Shown piece by piece: positions 51,600 to 60,935 of a stretch of DNA of 64,000 bases. Below the pieces are notes generated by a model. The model did not search any database. It was not told the origin of the DNA and saw only the letters and a list, made by a program, of their open reading frames with translations. The translations under genes and the position numbers were made by a program. This stretch comes from Massilia sp. YIM B02763 (lineage in GTDB: Bacteria > Pseudomonadota > Gammaproteobacteria > Burkholderiales > Burkholderiaceae_D): assembly GCF_030412015.1 (NCBI RefSeq), contig NZ_JASNRD010000002.1:309095-373094 (forward strand). Reading direction: 5' to 3'. Position 1 is the stretch's first letter, and each line of letters begins with the position of its first letter.

Positions 51600-53831
51600 T
51601 TACGGCAGCGTGACGGTCTGGCTGCCGACGGTGACGGTGCGGGTCGAACCCGAGGTCGCCACCTTGACGGCCGGCTTCTTGCAGCCGACGTCGACCAGCA
51701 CGAGGAACTCGCCGACCGACTTGCCGTCGTTCTTCAGGTAGAACGCGCCGTGGTCTTCGGTGACGCCCGACTTCGGCGACGGACCGCTCCACTTGGCGAA
51801 CGGCGCATTGCCGTTCAGGTCGCGCAGGCAGACCGACTGGCCGCCGGCGGCGATCCTGACCGCCGAGCTGCTCTCGACCGTGATGGCGGCCGGGGCATGC
51901 ATGTTCCACTCGTAGGTATGCGGCACGGTCGCCTGCAGCTTGTCGCGCACCACCATCGCGTTCTGGTTGTGCAGGTACCAGATCTGGCGCTTGGCCATCG
52001 TCAGCTGGCCGCCGTAGGCCGGGGTCGCATCGCCTTCCGCATAGTCGTAGGATGCCTGCGCCGAGAAGCCCGTGATGCGGCCCGTACGCTGCAGCTGCTC
52101 GCGGTAGCCGTCGACCAGCTGGCCCTTGCCGCCGTCGAACGTGATCGCGTTCTGCGACTTGGTCTGGTGGTACCAGTCGGTCCACAGGGGCGAACCGTAC
52201 CAGTCGTACCAGCCGGCCTTGACCAGCAGCGGCTGGCCGGCGACCGACAGCAGCAGGCCGTTCTGGTCGCCGTGGCTGTGGTTGAACGAGCCGTAGGGGC
52301 TGGACTTGAAGTAGAACGAGGTACGGTTCTGGTCGCCGATATTGCTGTGCATCGCGACCCAGCCGGTGCTCGGGTAGTAGGCCGAGCTCGACGGCGGAAT
52401 CTTCAGCGACGTGGCGGCCACCGGCATCGGGTACGGCGCCTGCAGCACCGACATCGAATCTTCCAGGCCGCCCAGGTTGGCCACGTACCAGGCCGCGCGC
52501 GGCGACACCATGCGGTTGGCGAAGGCGCGGAACACGCGCTGGTCCGGCTTGGTCTCGGAACCGTCGCCGAAGGCGTGGATCTTCGAGCCCGGCGGGATGA
52601 ACTGGGTCGCGAAGTCGAGGAAGCCCAGGGTCCACGGCTTGGCATACAGGTTCAGGCCGGTCGCCTGGACCATCGGGTCCCACAGCGCGACCATGTAGCC
52701 GGCCGCGTATTCGGCGTAGGCGGTGCCGTTGGCGTAGCCGCCTTCGGCGCCCGACCACGGCGACGGGGTGTTGACGTAGGCGCGGAACGAGAAGTCGAAC
52801 CACTTCTGCGCATCGGGCACGTCGCCCAGCGCCAGCGTCGAGATCAGCGCCATGAAGATCATGCTGGTATTGCCGTGCGAATCGAACGGATACTGGTCCA
52901 GGCGGCCGTTGTCGCCGGCCAGGTTGCCGTAGATATCGTTGCCGCGCACGCCCACGACGTTCAGCCACTTGGCCTTGCGGGTGGCGTCGATGCCGCCGGC
53001 CAGCAGGTCCACGCCCTTGATGAGCGCCAGCGCGATCTGGCGCGTCGCCTGGTCCTGGTTGGCGTAGCTGGTCGGGCCCTTCGGGTTCAGCGAGGCGAGC
53101 TGGTCGCCGCGCTTGAGCGCTTCGGTCAGGTACAGCTGCTCGCCCTTCAGGCGCCACATGAGGGCTGCCGCTTCGAGCTGGCGCGAGGCTTCGTTGATGC
53201 GGTTGCGCACGTCGGTCTGCTGCGACGCCATCGAGGCGGTCAGCGGCGAGGCGATGGCGATCGGCCAGCGCCCGTCGCTCAGGTCCGGCAGCGCCGTGAT
53301 CTGCAGCTTGACTTCGTTCGCCAGGCGGCTCAGGTAGGGCTCGAGGTCGCCCTTCTTGGCCGTGTTCCAGGTCGAGTAGGCGGTGAACGAGGACGGCAGC
53401 GAGCGCGGACGCGCCTTGGACGTGATGCGCGAACGCAGCGTGGCGTTGTCGGGCACCTCGAAGGTGGTCGACTTGCTCGTGATCGAGAACGAGCGCGCGC
53501 TCGACCAGTCGCTCGAGCCGGACGGGCGCACGCGCCAGGTGTAGTTGCCCAGCGCCAGGGCCTTGGTCGGCAGGTACCAGTTGCGGTCGACCGTGGCCTT
53601 CACCGGCGAGCCGCCGGCCTTGGTGATTTCGATTTCATAGGTGGCCGGACCGGACGGATAGCGCGCCCAGAAGAAGCCGGGGGGATTCTGCGCCTGCACC
53701 GCACCGTTGGCGGGGTTCGGCTGGACGACGAGCGGATCGGTGGACTGGGCCCAGTCGGCGTGCGCGTTGAACGAGCAAAGCAGCGCGGACAAGGCAGCCG
53801 TGACGGCGAGCGCCTTCCGAGGAAATGTCAT
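51600..53831 (-). CDS. Secreted DUF4962 / heparinase II/III-family protein
   Basis: 743 residues. Signal peptide ending NAHAD. A fibronectin-like DUF4962 N-terminal domain (about 30-125), an alpha/alpha toroid (about 125-450), and a heparinase II/III beta domain (NHSHGDQNGLLLSVAGQPLL, KSQNAITFDGGKG). GGAG precedes the ATG. Predicted to cleave or edit an acidic polysaccharide in the periplasm or outside. It has its own terminator. It is flanked upstream by a 396-base AT-rich gap. Confidence 0.87.
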   Translation of the reverse strand: MTFPRKALAVTAALSALLCSFNAHADWAQSTDPLVVQPNPANGAVQAQNPPGFFWARYPSGPATYEIEITKAGGSPVKATVDRNWYLPTKALALGNYTWRVRPSGSSDWSSARSFSITSKSTTFEVPDNATLRSRITSKARPRSLPSSFTAYSTWNTAKKGDLEPYLSRLANEVKLQITALPDLSDGRWPIAIASPLTASMASQQTDVRNRINEASRQLEAAALMWRLKGEQLYLTEALKRGDQLASLNPKGPTSYANQDQATRQIALALIKGVDLLAGGIDATRKAKWLNVVGVRGNDIYGNLAGDNGRLDQYPFDSHGNTSMIFMALISTLALGDVPDAQKWFDFSFRAYVNTPSPWSGAEGGYANGTAYAEYAAGYMVALWDPMVQATGLNLYAKPWTLGFLDFATQFIPPGSKIHAFGDGSETKPDQRVFRAFANRMVSPRAAWYVANLGGLEDSMSVLQAPYPMPVAATSLKIPPSSSAYYPSTGWVAMHSNIGDQNRTSFYFKSSPYGSFNHSHGDQNGLLLSVAGQPLLVKAGWYDWYGSPLWTDWYHQTKSQNAITFDGGKGQLVDGYREQLQRTGRITGFSAQASYDYAEGDATPAYGGQLTMAKRQIWYLHNQNAMVVRDKLQATVPHTYEWNMHAPAAITVESSSAVRIAAGGQSVCLRDLNGNAPFAKWSGPSPKSGVTEDHGAFYLKNDGKSVGEFLVLVDVGCKKPAVKVATSGSTRTVTVGSQTVTLP

Positions 53832-54227
53832 GTTGATGCTCCGAGAAAATGGACAGAACTTGCTGGGATGGTCCGGCGGCGTGGCGTCCGAACACGGTAA
53901 CTATCGAGAGCGCCGGCCGGTAACCGGAAAGCACTCTTCATCTCGGATTCATAGTACCGCAAATAAATTGACGTGCGGAAAAAATCCCTTAGGAATCAAC
54001 GATTTTTAACGCGGATCGCACAAAACCAACATATGTAAGGACAGCTTGTCAAGAGGCCGATTTACAGGCAAACAAAAGCCCTTTTTTAACTTGCAAGACA
54101 TTCTTGAAACTGTCTGAACGAAGCGGCAAACATGGCGAATCGGCCATGAAGATGGTGTTCGCGGCAAGCTTGTCGGACAGCTACGTCCCCCGCGCAAACA
54201 GGGGGACGGCGGTTTCGGGGATGACGC
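53832..54227. other. AT-rich gap with promoter-like sequence
   Basis: 396 bases with no supported gene, between the GT2 gene and the secreted heparinase-like gene. It likely holds the promoter of the latter. A hairpin CGTCCCCC / GGGGGACG lies at 54184-54208 just after the GT2 stop and may mark the end of the upstream operon, though no T tract follows. Confidence 0.5.
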
Positions 54228-54983
54228 TCAATGCGCCGCCTCGGCCCGCAGCGCGCGCATGCGCTTCATGTAGCGCAGGCAGTACACGCCGAACGCCAGC
54301 GGCGCCTGCGCCATGTAGCGCTTGCGCACCTCGAACTCTTCCTGGCGCGCCTTGATCTTGTTGGCCGAGGACACGCTGCCGGCATGGTCGCGGAAGACCG
54401 TCAGCGGGCGGTCGACGGTGGCCGGGCGCGCCACCCGGCCCAGGCGCAGCCACAGGTCGATGTCCATCGCGTACTTCAGCTTTTCGTCGAACATGCCGAC
54501 CCGGCCGAAGGCGCTGCGGCGGATGAACACGGCCGGATGCGGCACCGAGGCGCGGCCGGCGGCGAAGGAGCTGTAGGAAAACGGCAGCATCGGATAAGGC
54601 GGGATCAGTTCGCCGTCCTTGAGCACCTGCACGGTGCCGTAGACCCAGTCGACGCGCTCGCTGGCGAAGCGCTCGGCCACCGTGGCCAGCACGTCGTCGC
54701 TGGCGTAGTAGTCGTCCGAGTGCAAGTGCGCCACGTACTCCCCGGTGGCGGCCTCGATGCCCTGGTTCATGGCGCGGCTGATGCCGCCGCCGACGTCGCG
54801 CAGCACGCGCTTCCTGCCCGGGTAGGCGGCGATCATGTCGAGGGTACCGTCGGTCGAGCCGCCGTCGACGAAGATGTGCTCGACGTCCTGGCAGGTCTGG
54901 CGCTGCACCGAGGCGAGCGTGTCGGCCAGCGTCGCGGCGCTGTTCCAGGTGCAGGTGACGATCGAGAATGCAGGTTTGCTCAT
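54228..54983 (-). CDS. Glycosyltransferase family 2
   Basis: 251 residues from the ATG at 54983, four bases after the previous stop; an ATG at 54998 is possible. GT-A fold: FSIVTCTWNSAATLADTL, VDGGSTDGT, and the DxD-type HSDDYYA. Adds one sugar to the growing repeat unit. Last gene of the upstream block that begins at epsE. Confidence 0.88.
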   Translation of the reverse strand: MSKPAFSIVTCTWNSAATLADTLASVQRQTCQDVEHIFVDGGSTDGTLDMIAAYPGRKRVLRDVGGGISRAMNQGIEAATGEYVAHLHSDDYYASDDVLATVAERFASERVDWVYGTVQVLKDGELIPPYPMLPFSYSSFAAGRASVPHPAVFIRRSAFGRVGMFDEKLKYAMDIDLWLRLGRVARPATVDRPLTVFRDHAGSVSSANKIKARQEEFEVRKRYMAQAPLAFGVYCLRYMKRMRALRAEAAH

Positions 54984-54987
54984 GGTC

Positions 54988-56199
54988 TCATTCTTCATAG
55001 AAGTCCAATATCCGGGGGATCGCATTGAATACGTCCATGGGGAAGGAATCGGGCAGCGGCACCGTCACGGGCGCACGCCCCAGTTGCTCGACCATGCGCT
55101 CCACCAGGCGCGGCATGGTCTCGGCCAGCTGCAGCTGGCCGTCGTAATACTGGTAGGCCGCCAGTTCCGGCGTGCCTCCGCGCGCCAGCGCCAGGCATTG
55201 CTTGCCCAGGGCCAGCGCTTCCAGGATGGTGGTGCCGCACGGCTCTTCCCAGACCGACGGGATCACCAGCAGGTGGCTGCGCGCCGACATGCGGATCACC
55301 TCGTCGTAGGGCTTCCAGCCCAGGAACCGCACCTGCGGCCCCGCGTGGCGCCCTTCCAGCGTCTTGCGCAGCGGACCGTCGCCGATGATCGACACGCGCG
55401 CATGGGGCGGCAGCCAGCCCTGGATCTGGGCCAGGAATTCGCCGAAGCCCTTGCCCGAGTCGATGCGGCCCACCAGCAGGATCTCGCCCGGCGTCACCTC
55501 GGCGGCGCTGGCGCCGCGCTCGCGCAGGAAGGGATAGCGGATGAAGTTGTGGATCACCCGCGCGCGCGACAGGTCCGCGCCCGGCACGGCGCGCATGAAC
55601 GCGCGGCGCAGGAAGTCGGACACGAAAATCGTCTTGTGGCGCGAGAACGCGTCCGCCGTCTCCGAGCGGTAGCGCCGCACCGCCATGCCGGACACGGAGC
55701 GGCGCAACGCATTCGGGGCCGGATGGATGCAGGACGCGCAATCGCGCGCGTCGAGCGCGGTGCATACGTGGTCCTGCTTGAAGCGCAGGTGGATCACGCA
55801 TTCGCTGCCCTGGTCGTGGCGGGTCTGCACGAAGTTCACGTTCGCCGGCACGTAGCGTCCCGTCATCGGCAGGTGGCCGTGGTAGTGCACGACGTCGTAG
55901 CGGGCCGCCTCGCGCATCAGGGCGCGCGCGATGGTGCGCGCGAACCAGGGCCGCTTGACGGGATTGAAGATGCCCAGTTGCGACTCCTTCCAGCCGGGGC
56001 GGGAGAAATCGAAGCCGGGCAGCAACCGCCCCTTGAAGCCGATCTCGGCCGCACTGCCCTCGTGGAAGCGGTCGCTGCGCCCCATGATGTCGACTTCATG
56101 TCCCTGTTCCAGCAATGCGTTCGACAGGGTCACCACATGCTTGCCCAGGCCGCCGATCTGCGTGCCCGGCAAGTCCTCCGAAACCATCAGGATCTTCAA
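54988..56199 (-). CDS. Glycosyltransferase family 4
   Basis: 403 residues from a TTG at 56199 that overlaps the flippase stop (TTGA), with AGGA seven bases upstream; it gives the family start MKILMVSEDLPG. The ATG at 56187 is the alternative. GT-B fold with GGLGKHVVTLSNALLEQGHEV, VGRIDSGKGFGEF and PSVWEEPCGTTILEALALGK. A central Cys-containing stretch (CTALDARDCASCIHP) may bind a metal. Confidence 0.88.
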   Translation of the reverse strand: MKILMVSEDLPGTQIGGLGKHVVTLSNALLEQGHEVDIMGRSDRFHEGSAAEIGFKGRLLPGFDFSRPGWKESQLGIFNPVKRPWFARTIARALMREAARYDVVHYHGHLPMTGRYVPANVNFVQTRHDQGSECVIHLRFKQDHVCTALDARDCASCIHPAPNALRRSVSGMAVRRYRSETADAFSRHKTIFVSDFLRRAFMRAVPGADLSRARVIHNFIRYPFLRERGASAAEVTPGEILLVGRIDSGKGFGEFLAQIQGWLPPHARVSIIGDGPLRKTLEGRHAGPQVRFLGWKPYDEVIRMSARSHLLVIPSVWEEPCGTTILEALALGKQCLALARGGTPELAAYQYYDGQLQLAETMPRLVERMVEQLGRAPVTVPLPDSFPMDVFNAIPRILDFYEE

Positions 56200-57713
56200 A
56201 CCGTCTTCCTTACCGATAACAAACCTTTCACCCGCGTCCAGGCCATGTCCTTGTCGCTCTTTTCGATCACGAACAGGCTGCCGTAGCCCAGCAGCAGGCC
56301 GCCCGTCAGCAGCACCAGCAGCGCGAGGTCGAGCGGCCCGCCGTCGAACAGGCGGTTGGCCGCATGCGCCAGCACGGCCACCACGACGACGCCCAGCGCG
56401 CTCGGCAGGTAGGCCTTGCGCACCAGGTCGGCGAGGCGCGTGGGCACCGTGCGGCCGTGCACGGCGACGAGGAAGGCGGCGGTGAGCAGCACCGATGCGA
56501 TCAGGTGGCCCCAGGCGGCGCCGTCGATGCCCCACCCCGCCACCCCGAGCCAGACGACCAGCAAGCCGAAGGCGGCGCGGCCCAGCGCGAACAGGCCGGA
56601 AAAGCGCGGGTGTCCCATGCCGTCGTTGACCAGCGACGGCAGGCTCGTCAGCGAGTCGATGAATTGCGACAGCGCCATCACGGCGAGCACCACCTGGCCG
56701 GCGCGCGCGAATTGCGGATCCATCCAGTAGTACAGGATCTGGTACGAGAATACCGCCACCAGCACCAGCACCGAAGCGTTGATGAACACGACGTAGCGGC
56801 TCGCCTTCAGGTACAGGCGGTTCAGGCGCTCGATCTCGCCGCGCGCGGCCAGCGCGCTGGCCGCCGGGAAGAACACCCCCGACAGGCGGTAGGTCAGGCT
56901 CAGTATGCGGTTCGCGAGCGTGGAGGCCACCGTGAAATAGGCCAGGCCCGTCACGCCGACCAGTGCGCCGATGATCAGCTTGTCGGCATAGGCATACGAC
57001 AGCGTGGCGAAGCGGCTCAAGAAGGAATAGGCGGAAAAGCCCAGCAGTTCGCGCCTGAGCGTGGCGCCGGGACGCTTCCAGGCCAGGCCCGGCAGCAGGC
57101 GGCGGATCCAGAAGGACAGCACGCAGCAGTGGATGGTGCTGGTAATCACGCGCAGCAGGATCACCTCGAACAGGCCGTAGCCCAGCATCAGCACGCCCAC
57201 GGTCAGCAGCGGCACTACGGTGCCGAAGAACATTTCGATGCGGCTGGCGATGTCGTAGCGCATCAGCGACTGCGGAATGCTCTGCAGGTAGCTCTGCAAT
57301 TGCCCGATGAAGAAGCCCAGCGCCGCCAGCTTCAGCGTGGCGACCGCTTCCGGCTCCAGCTTCGCCGGCACGGAAAACACGCTCGTGACGAGGAAGTGGG
57401 CGCCGAAGAACAGGCCGAGCGCCCCGAGCAGGCCCAGCATGGCGTACACGGAGATGCCGAAGCAGATGGTTTCGTTGATGCGGTCGCGGTTCTGGTGGGC
57501 GTTCGATTCCGCGATGAACTTGACGGAACCGGCGGTGACGTTGATGTCGATGACGGCGAAATAGCCGACGATGGCCGTCACCAGCGAGTAGACGCCATAG
57601 CTGGCGTCGCCCAGGCCCTTGACGACCAGCGGCACGGTGCCCAGCGCGACCAGCGCGGGAATCGCGGCGCCCAGCAGGTTGGAAACGGCGTTACGGACGA
57701 GACTGAGATTCAT
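56196..57713 (-). CDS. Wzx-type oligosaccharide flippase
   Basis: 505 residues with 12-14 membrane segments. MATE/polysaccharide transporter fold (MOP superfamily): N-terminal NAVSNLLGAAIPALVALGTVP, and LGDASYGVYSLVTAIVGYFAVID. Flips the lipid-linked repeat unit to the periplasm. The frame opens at 57830 but the ATG at 57713 gives the family start. Ten bases after the polymerase gene. Confidence 0.88.
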   Translation of the reverse strand: MNLSLVRNAVSNLLGAAIPALVALGTVPLVVKGLGDASYGVYSLVTAIVGYFAVIDINVTAGSVKFIAESNAHQNRDRINETICFGISVYAMLGLLGALGLFFGAHFLVTSVFSVPAKLEPEAVATLKLAALGFFIGQLQSYLQSIPQSLMRYDIASRIEMFFGTVVPLLTVGVLMLGYGLFEVILLRVITSTIHCCVLSFWIRRLLPGLAWKRPGATLRRELLGFSAYSFLSRFATLSYAYADKLIIGALVGVTGLAYFTVASTLANRILSLTYRLSGVFFPAASALAARGEIERLNRLYLKASRYVVFINASVLVLVAVFSYQILYYWMDPQFARAGQVVLAVMALSQFIDSLTSLPSLVNDGMGHPRFSGLFALGRAAFGLLVVWLGVAGWGIDGAAWGHLIASVLLTAAFLVAVHGRTVPTRLADLVRKAYLPSALGVVVVAVLAHAANRLFDGGPLDLALLVLLTGGLLLGYGSLFVIEKSDKDMAWTRVKGLLSVRKTV

Positions 57714-57723
57714 GCGGTGGCGT

Positions 57724-59199
57724 TCAGGCGGTGATCGGGTGACGGGTCGGTGCCGGCGGCATGCCGTAGCGGCGTGCGGCCTTGGCGGGTTCGACCGCTT
57801 TCGCCTCGCGGCACACGGCCATCGCGACATACGGCAAGGCCAGGCAGATGGCCAGCATCTGGGTCGTGCGCACCTGCGGGAACGGCGTGCCGACCAGCAA
57901 GTCGGGCAGCATGAACGCGAGGCCGGCCGCGCCCGCCGTCGCCAGCCCCAGCAGCTCGGGCGGCAGCGTGCGCAAGGCGCGCCGGGTGAACACGGTGAAG
58001 GCCCAGATGGTGCCGGCCAGCAGGATCAGGCCGGGAATGCCGGTCTTCAAGGCGATGTGCAGCACGCCGCTGTGCAGGAACAGGCCGCCGTCCTGGCCGG
58101 ACTGCCAGGAAATCTGCTGGTAGCCGGAATAGCGGCCCCAGCTGCCGATACCCGTCAGCGGGTGCGAGAAGAAGTCGCCCAGCGCGAATTTCAGTTCGAG
58201 CACGCGCTCGCTCTCGGCGCCGAAGCGCTTCGATTCCATGTCGTAGAACAGGCTCGACAGGCCTCCGCCCGCGCCCTTGGTCTGGCCCAGGCGCTTGACG
58301 GCCGCGTACAGCAGGCCGGCGCCCACCACGGGCAGGCCCAGCACCATCAGGTGGATGCGGCGCTGCAGCGGGAAGCGCATCATGATGATCAGGAAGGCCA
58401 GCAGGAAGCCGATCCAGGCGCTGCGGCGGTAGGACAGCACGATGCAGGCGACCGTGGTGCACAGCGTGGCCCAGTCGACCATCGTCCAGAACTGCGAGCG
58501 CTTGTTCTTGACGACCTGGAACAGGTTGACGGCGGCGATCGCGAAGGCGACCGTGCACAACAGGCTGTCGTTGATGTCGAAGAAGGTCAGCTTGATCTTG
58601 ATCGCGTTCATGTTCGCGTAGACGTTGTTCGGGTCGCCGCCCAGGAAGGCCCAGCGCGCCAGGCCGAACGAGGCGCGCAGGAAGCCGGCCAGCAGGATGA
58701 AGCGGGAGAACTCGATCACGTGCTCGCGGGTGCGGAACGACAGCAGCATCAGCGACACCAGCGGCGCCATCCACACGATGTTGGAGAAGCCGGACGGCGC
58801 CACGGCGGCGGCCAGCGTCACGTTGCTGAACAGGGCGATCGCGACGTGGCCGCCGAGCAGCAGGAACCAGGCCAGGAACCAGGGCCGCAGGTTGCACTGG
58901 GACGCCTTGAAGCCCTGGAAGCCGGCCGACACGCGCGCGCACAGCCAGGCGCCGAACATGCACCAGAACAGCAGCGGGAACAGCAGCATGCCGGAGCCGC
59001 GGCTGTAGATGCCGGGACCGGTCGCGGCCAGCGCGCCGTAGCTGGTCGAGTTCTTGAAGAAGAATACCGCCAGGTAGCCGTAGACCAGGAAGCGGGGCCA
59101 GACCAGGCCCACGCCCACCCCGCAGATCGACGCCACCGCGAGGGCGAGGACGGCGATGAAGGGCAGCGAAGTATAGATGTACAGAAGCAAGGTCTGCAT
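57724..59199 (-). CDS. O-antigen ligase / Wzy-type polymerase
   Basis: 491 residues, about 10-12 membrane segments and a large periplasmic loop (about 300-390) holding FSHPLTGIGSWGRYSGY and FLHSGVLHIALKTGIPG, marks of the Wzy_C family. Polymerises repeat units, or ligates chains; in an Eps/XrtB locus polymerase is more likely. Thirty-two bases after epsI. Confidence 0.87.
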   Translation of the reverse strand: MQTLLLYIYTSLPFIAVLALAVASICGVGVGLVWPRFLVYGYLAVFFFKNSTSYGALAATGPGIYSRGSGMLLFPLLFWCMFGAWLCARVSAGFQGFKASQCNLRPWFLAWFLLLGGHVAIALFSNVTLAAAVAPSGFSNIVWMAPLVSLMLLSFRTREHVIEFSRFILLAGFLRASFGLARWAFLGGDPNNVYANMNAIKIKLTFFDINDSLLCTVAFAIAAVNLFQVVKNKRSQFWTMVDWATLCTTVACIVLSYRRSAWIGFLLAFLIIMMRFPLQRRIHLMVLGLPVVGAGLLYAAVKRLGQTKGAGGGLSSLFYDMESKRFGAESERVLELKFALGDFFSHPLTGIGSWGRYSGYQQISWQSGQDGGLFLHSGVLHIALKTGIPGLILLAGTIWAFTVFTRRALRTLPPELLGLATAGAAGLAFMLPDLLVGTPFPQVRTTQMLAICLALPYVAMAVCREAKAVEPAKAARRYGMPPAPTRHPITA

Positions 59200-59231
59200 G
59201 CGGAATCCGTTCTACGAAAAGCGTCGGGGCG

Positions 59232-59984
59232 TCAACCCCGGTTGGTGGCGAGGCCGACCAGGCGCGCGCGGTCATGCGGCGACAGCGCGTCGAGCATCTG
59301 GTTCACGAAGCGGTCCTGCACCCCGTAGGCGTGGCCCGCGTCGGCCTCGATGGTCGATACGCGTACCAGCATGCCGTCCGGGATCTTGCCCGTCAGGCCA
59401 TACACGAAGCGCTGGTACTTCTGGCCCAGGCCCGACGAGACCGCCTTGTCGCCCACCGTCACCCAGTAGGTGATCGGCTCGTTGCGCGCGTTCTGGCGCG
59501 CCACCAGGCGCTTGATCGGCACGGGGCCGTAGTGCGTGGCCAGCTCGCCCTTCTTCTCGTCGACCATGTCGAAGCCCTGCGCCACGTAGCACACCTCGGG
59601 CAGGTGCAGCTGCAGCTGCTTGCTCTGGTCGCCCCCATAGGCGATCGACAGCATCACGCGCTGGCCCGCGTCGTTGACGTAGGTGCGCGCCAGCGTCTGG
59701 TCGTACAGCGCCTCGATCAGTTCCTGCTGGGTCGCGTCCGGCGTCAGCGGCACGATGCTCGTGTCGAGTCGCCAGTTGCCGAAGCGTTGCGGGATCATCT
59801 GTTCCAGGTTGAACTTGTCCTGGACGGCCGCGACCTTGTTCTTCGGCGTCGCCAGCGCCGTCAGCGCGCCCGTTCCCGCCATGGCGGCACCGAGCACGAT
59901 GCTGGCGACCAGCTTGCGGCGGACCGTCCCGTTCGGGGTTCCGCCCATGGTTCCGCTGGTGGTTCCATCCATGCGCGCGCTCAT
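59232..59984 (-). CDS. epsI: EpsI-family exosortase-associated protein
   Basis: 250 residues. N-terminal membrane anchor (about 25-45), then a periplasmic EpsI/DUF3485 domain (about 55-225; QMIPQRFGNWRLD, HLPEVCYVAQGF). EpsI often accompanies XrtB and its role in sorting or export is not settled. The ATG overlaps the xrtB stop (ATGA) with GGAGG upstream. Confidence 0.9.
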   Translation of the reverse strand: MSARMDGTTSGTMGGTPNGTVRRKLVASIVLGAAMAGTGALTALATPKNKVAAVQDKFNLEQMIPQRFGNWRLDTSIVPLTPDATQQELIEALYDQTLARTYVNDAGQRVMLSIAYGGDQSKQLQLHLPEVCYVAQGFDMVDEKKGELATHYGPVPIKRLVARQNARNEPITYWVTVGDKAVSSGLGQKYQRFVYGLTGKIPDGMLVRVSTIEADAGHAYGVQDRFVNQMLDALSPHDRARLVGLATNRG

Positions 59985-60934
59985 GTCGCCTCCTTCGTAC
60001 GCAGGGGCGCCGCCTGGCCGCTGCCGGGGCCGCCATGGCCGCTGCCGTCGTCGCCGTGGCGGCGCCGCACATACCATTGCAGCGCCGAGTCGACGGACAG
60101 GATCAGCACGAGGGCCGTGACGAACAGCACCATGCCGGCGAAGCCGTGCAGGAAGCCCTGCCCCGCCGCGTCGCCGTAGTAATAGGTGATCAGGGTCAGC
60201 ACGATCACGCGGATCACGTTGGCCGAGAACGAGATCGGCACGATGAACAGCGCCAGCGCGATGTTGCGGAATGCCGACGGGTGGCGCATCAGGTTCAGGT
60301 AAAACAGGCCCAGCGCTTCCAGCGTCAGCAGCGTCTGCAGTCCGGCGCAGGCATCGGCCACCAGCAGCTGGTACTGGCCGATCTGCAGGATCACGCCGGA
60401 GCGGCTGATCGGGTAGCCGAGGAACCACAGGATGTGCTCGGTCGCCCAGGACACGGCCATCTTCATCGGCATCGTCACGGCGGCCACGAATTCGCTCGGC
60501 AGCGGCACCATGAACAGCATGAAGAAGAACGGGAACCACAGCACGCGCAGCGCCCTGCCGCCCCGCTTGATCAGCAGGACGGCGGCCATCACGAGGATGA
60601 TGGACGCGATTTCCATCATGAGGATCTTCTGCGAGCGTCCCAGCAGGTAGGCCAGCAGGCCCAGCACCAGGACGGGCCAGCCGGTCCAGCTCGCGCGCGG
60701 CGGCGTGGTGGCGGCCAGCATGTCGGGCCACTTGCGGTAGATCAGCCACAAGGCCAGGCCGAAGATGATCGGTCCATGGCCCTGTTCCTCGCCGATCCAC
60801 GGCCCCGTGAACAGGTAATAAAACGTCGGCACGAACATGACTGCCAGGCCGAGCAGCACCGGCCACCATTCGGGCAGCGCGGCGCGAACTGCGTCAGCGG
60901 CTGGCGGAAGGCTGGAGCGGGCTGGGGTTCCCAT
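59981..60934 (-). CDS. xrtB: Exosortase B (XrtB)
   Basis: 317 residues with about eight membrane segments. Catalytic triad visible: Cys196 in ADACAGLQT, Arg242 in FSANVIRV, His263 in FLHGFAG. Processes PEP-CTERM proteins at the inner membrane; two such proteins are coded at 32313-32876 and 37172-37900. The hydrophilic tail is Gly/Arg-rich. One base after epsG. Confidence 0.95.
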   Translation of the reverse strand: MGTPARSSLPPAADAVRAALPEWWPVLLGLAVMFVPTFYYLFTGPWIGEEQGHGPIIFGLALWLIYRKWPDMLAATTPPRASWTGWPVLVLGLLAYLLGRSQKILMMEIASIILVMAAVLLIKRGGRALRVLWFPFFFMLFMVPLPSEFVAAVTMPMKMAVSWATEHILWFLGYPISRSGVILQIGQYQLLVADACAGLQTLLTLEALGLFYLNLMRHPSAFRNIALALFIVPISFSANVIRVIVLTLITYYYGDAAGQGFLHGFAGMVLFVTALVLILSVDSALQWYVRRRHGDDGSGHGGPGSGQAAPLRTKEAT

Positions 60935-60935
60935 G

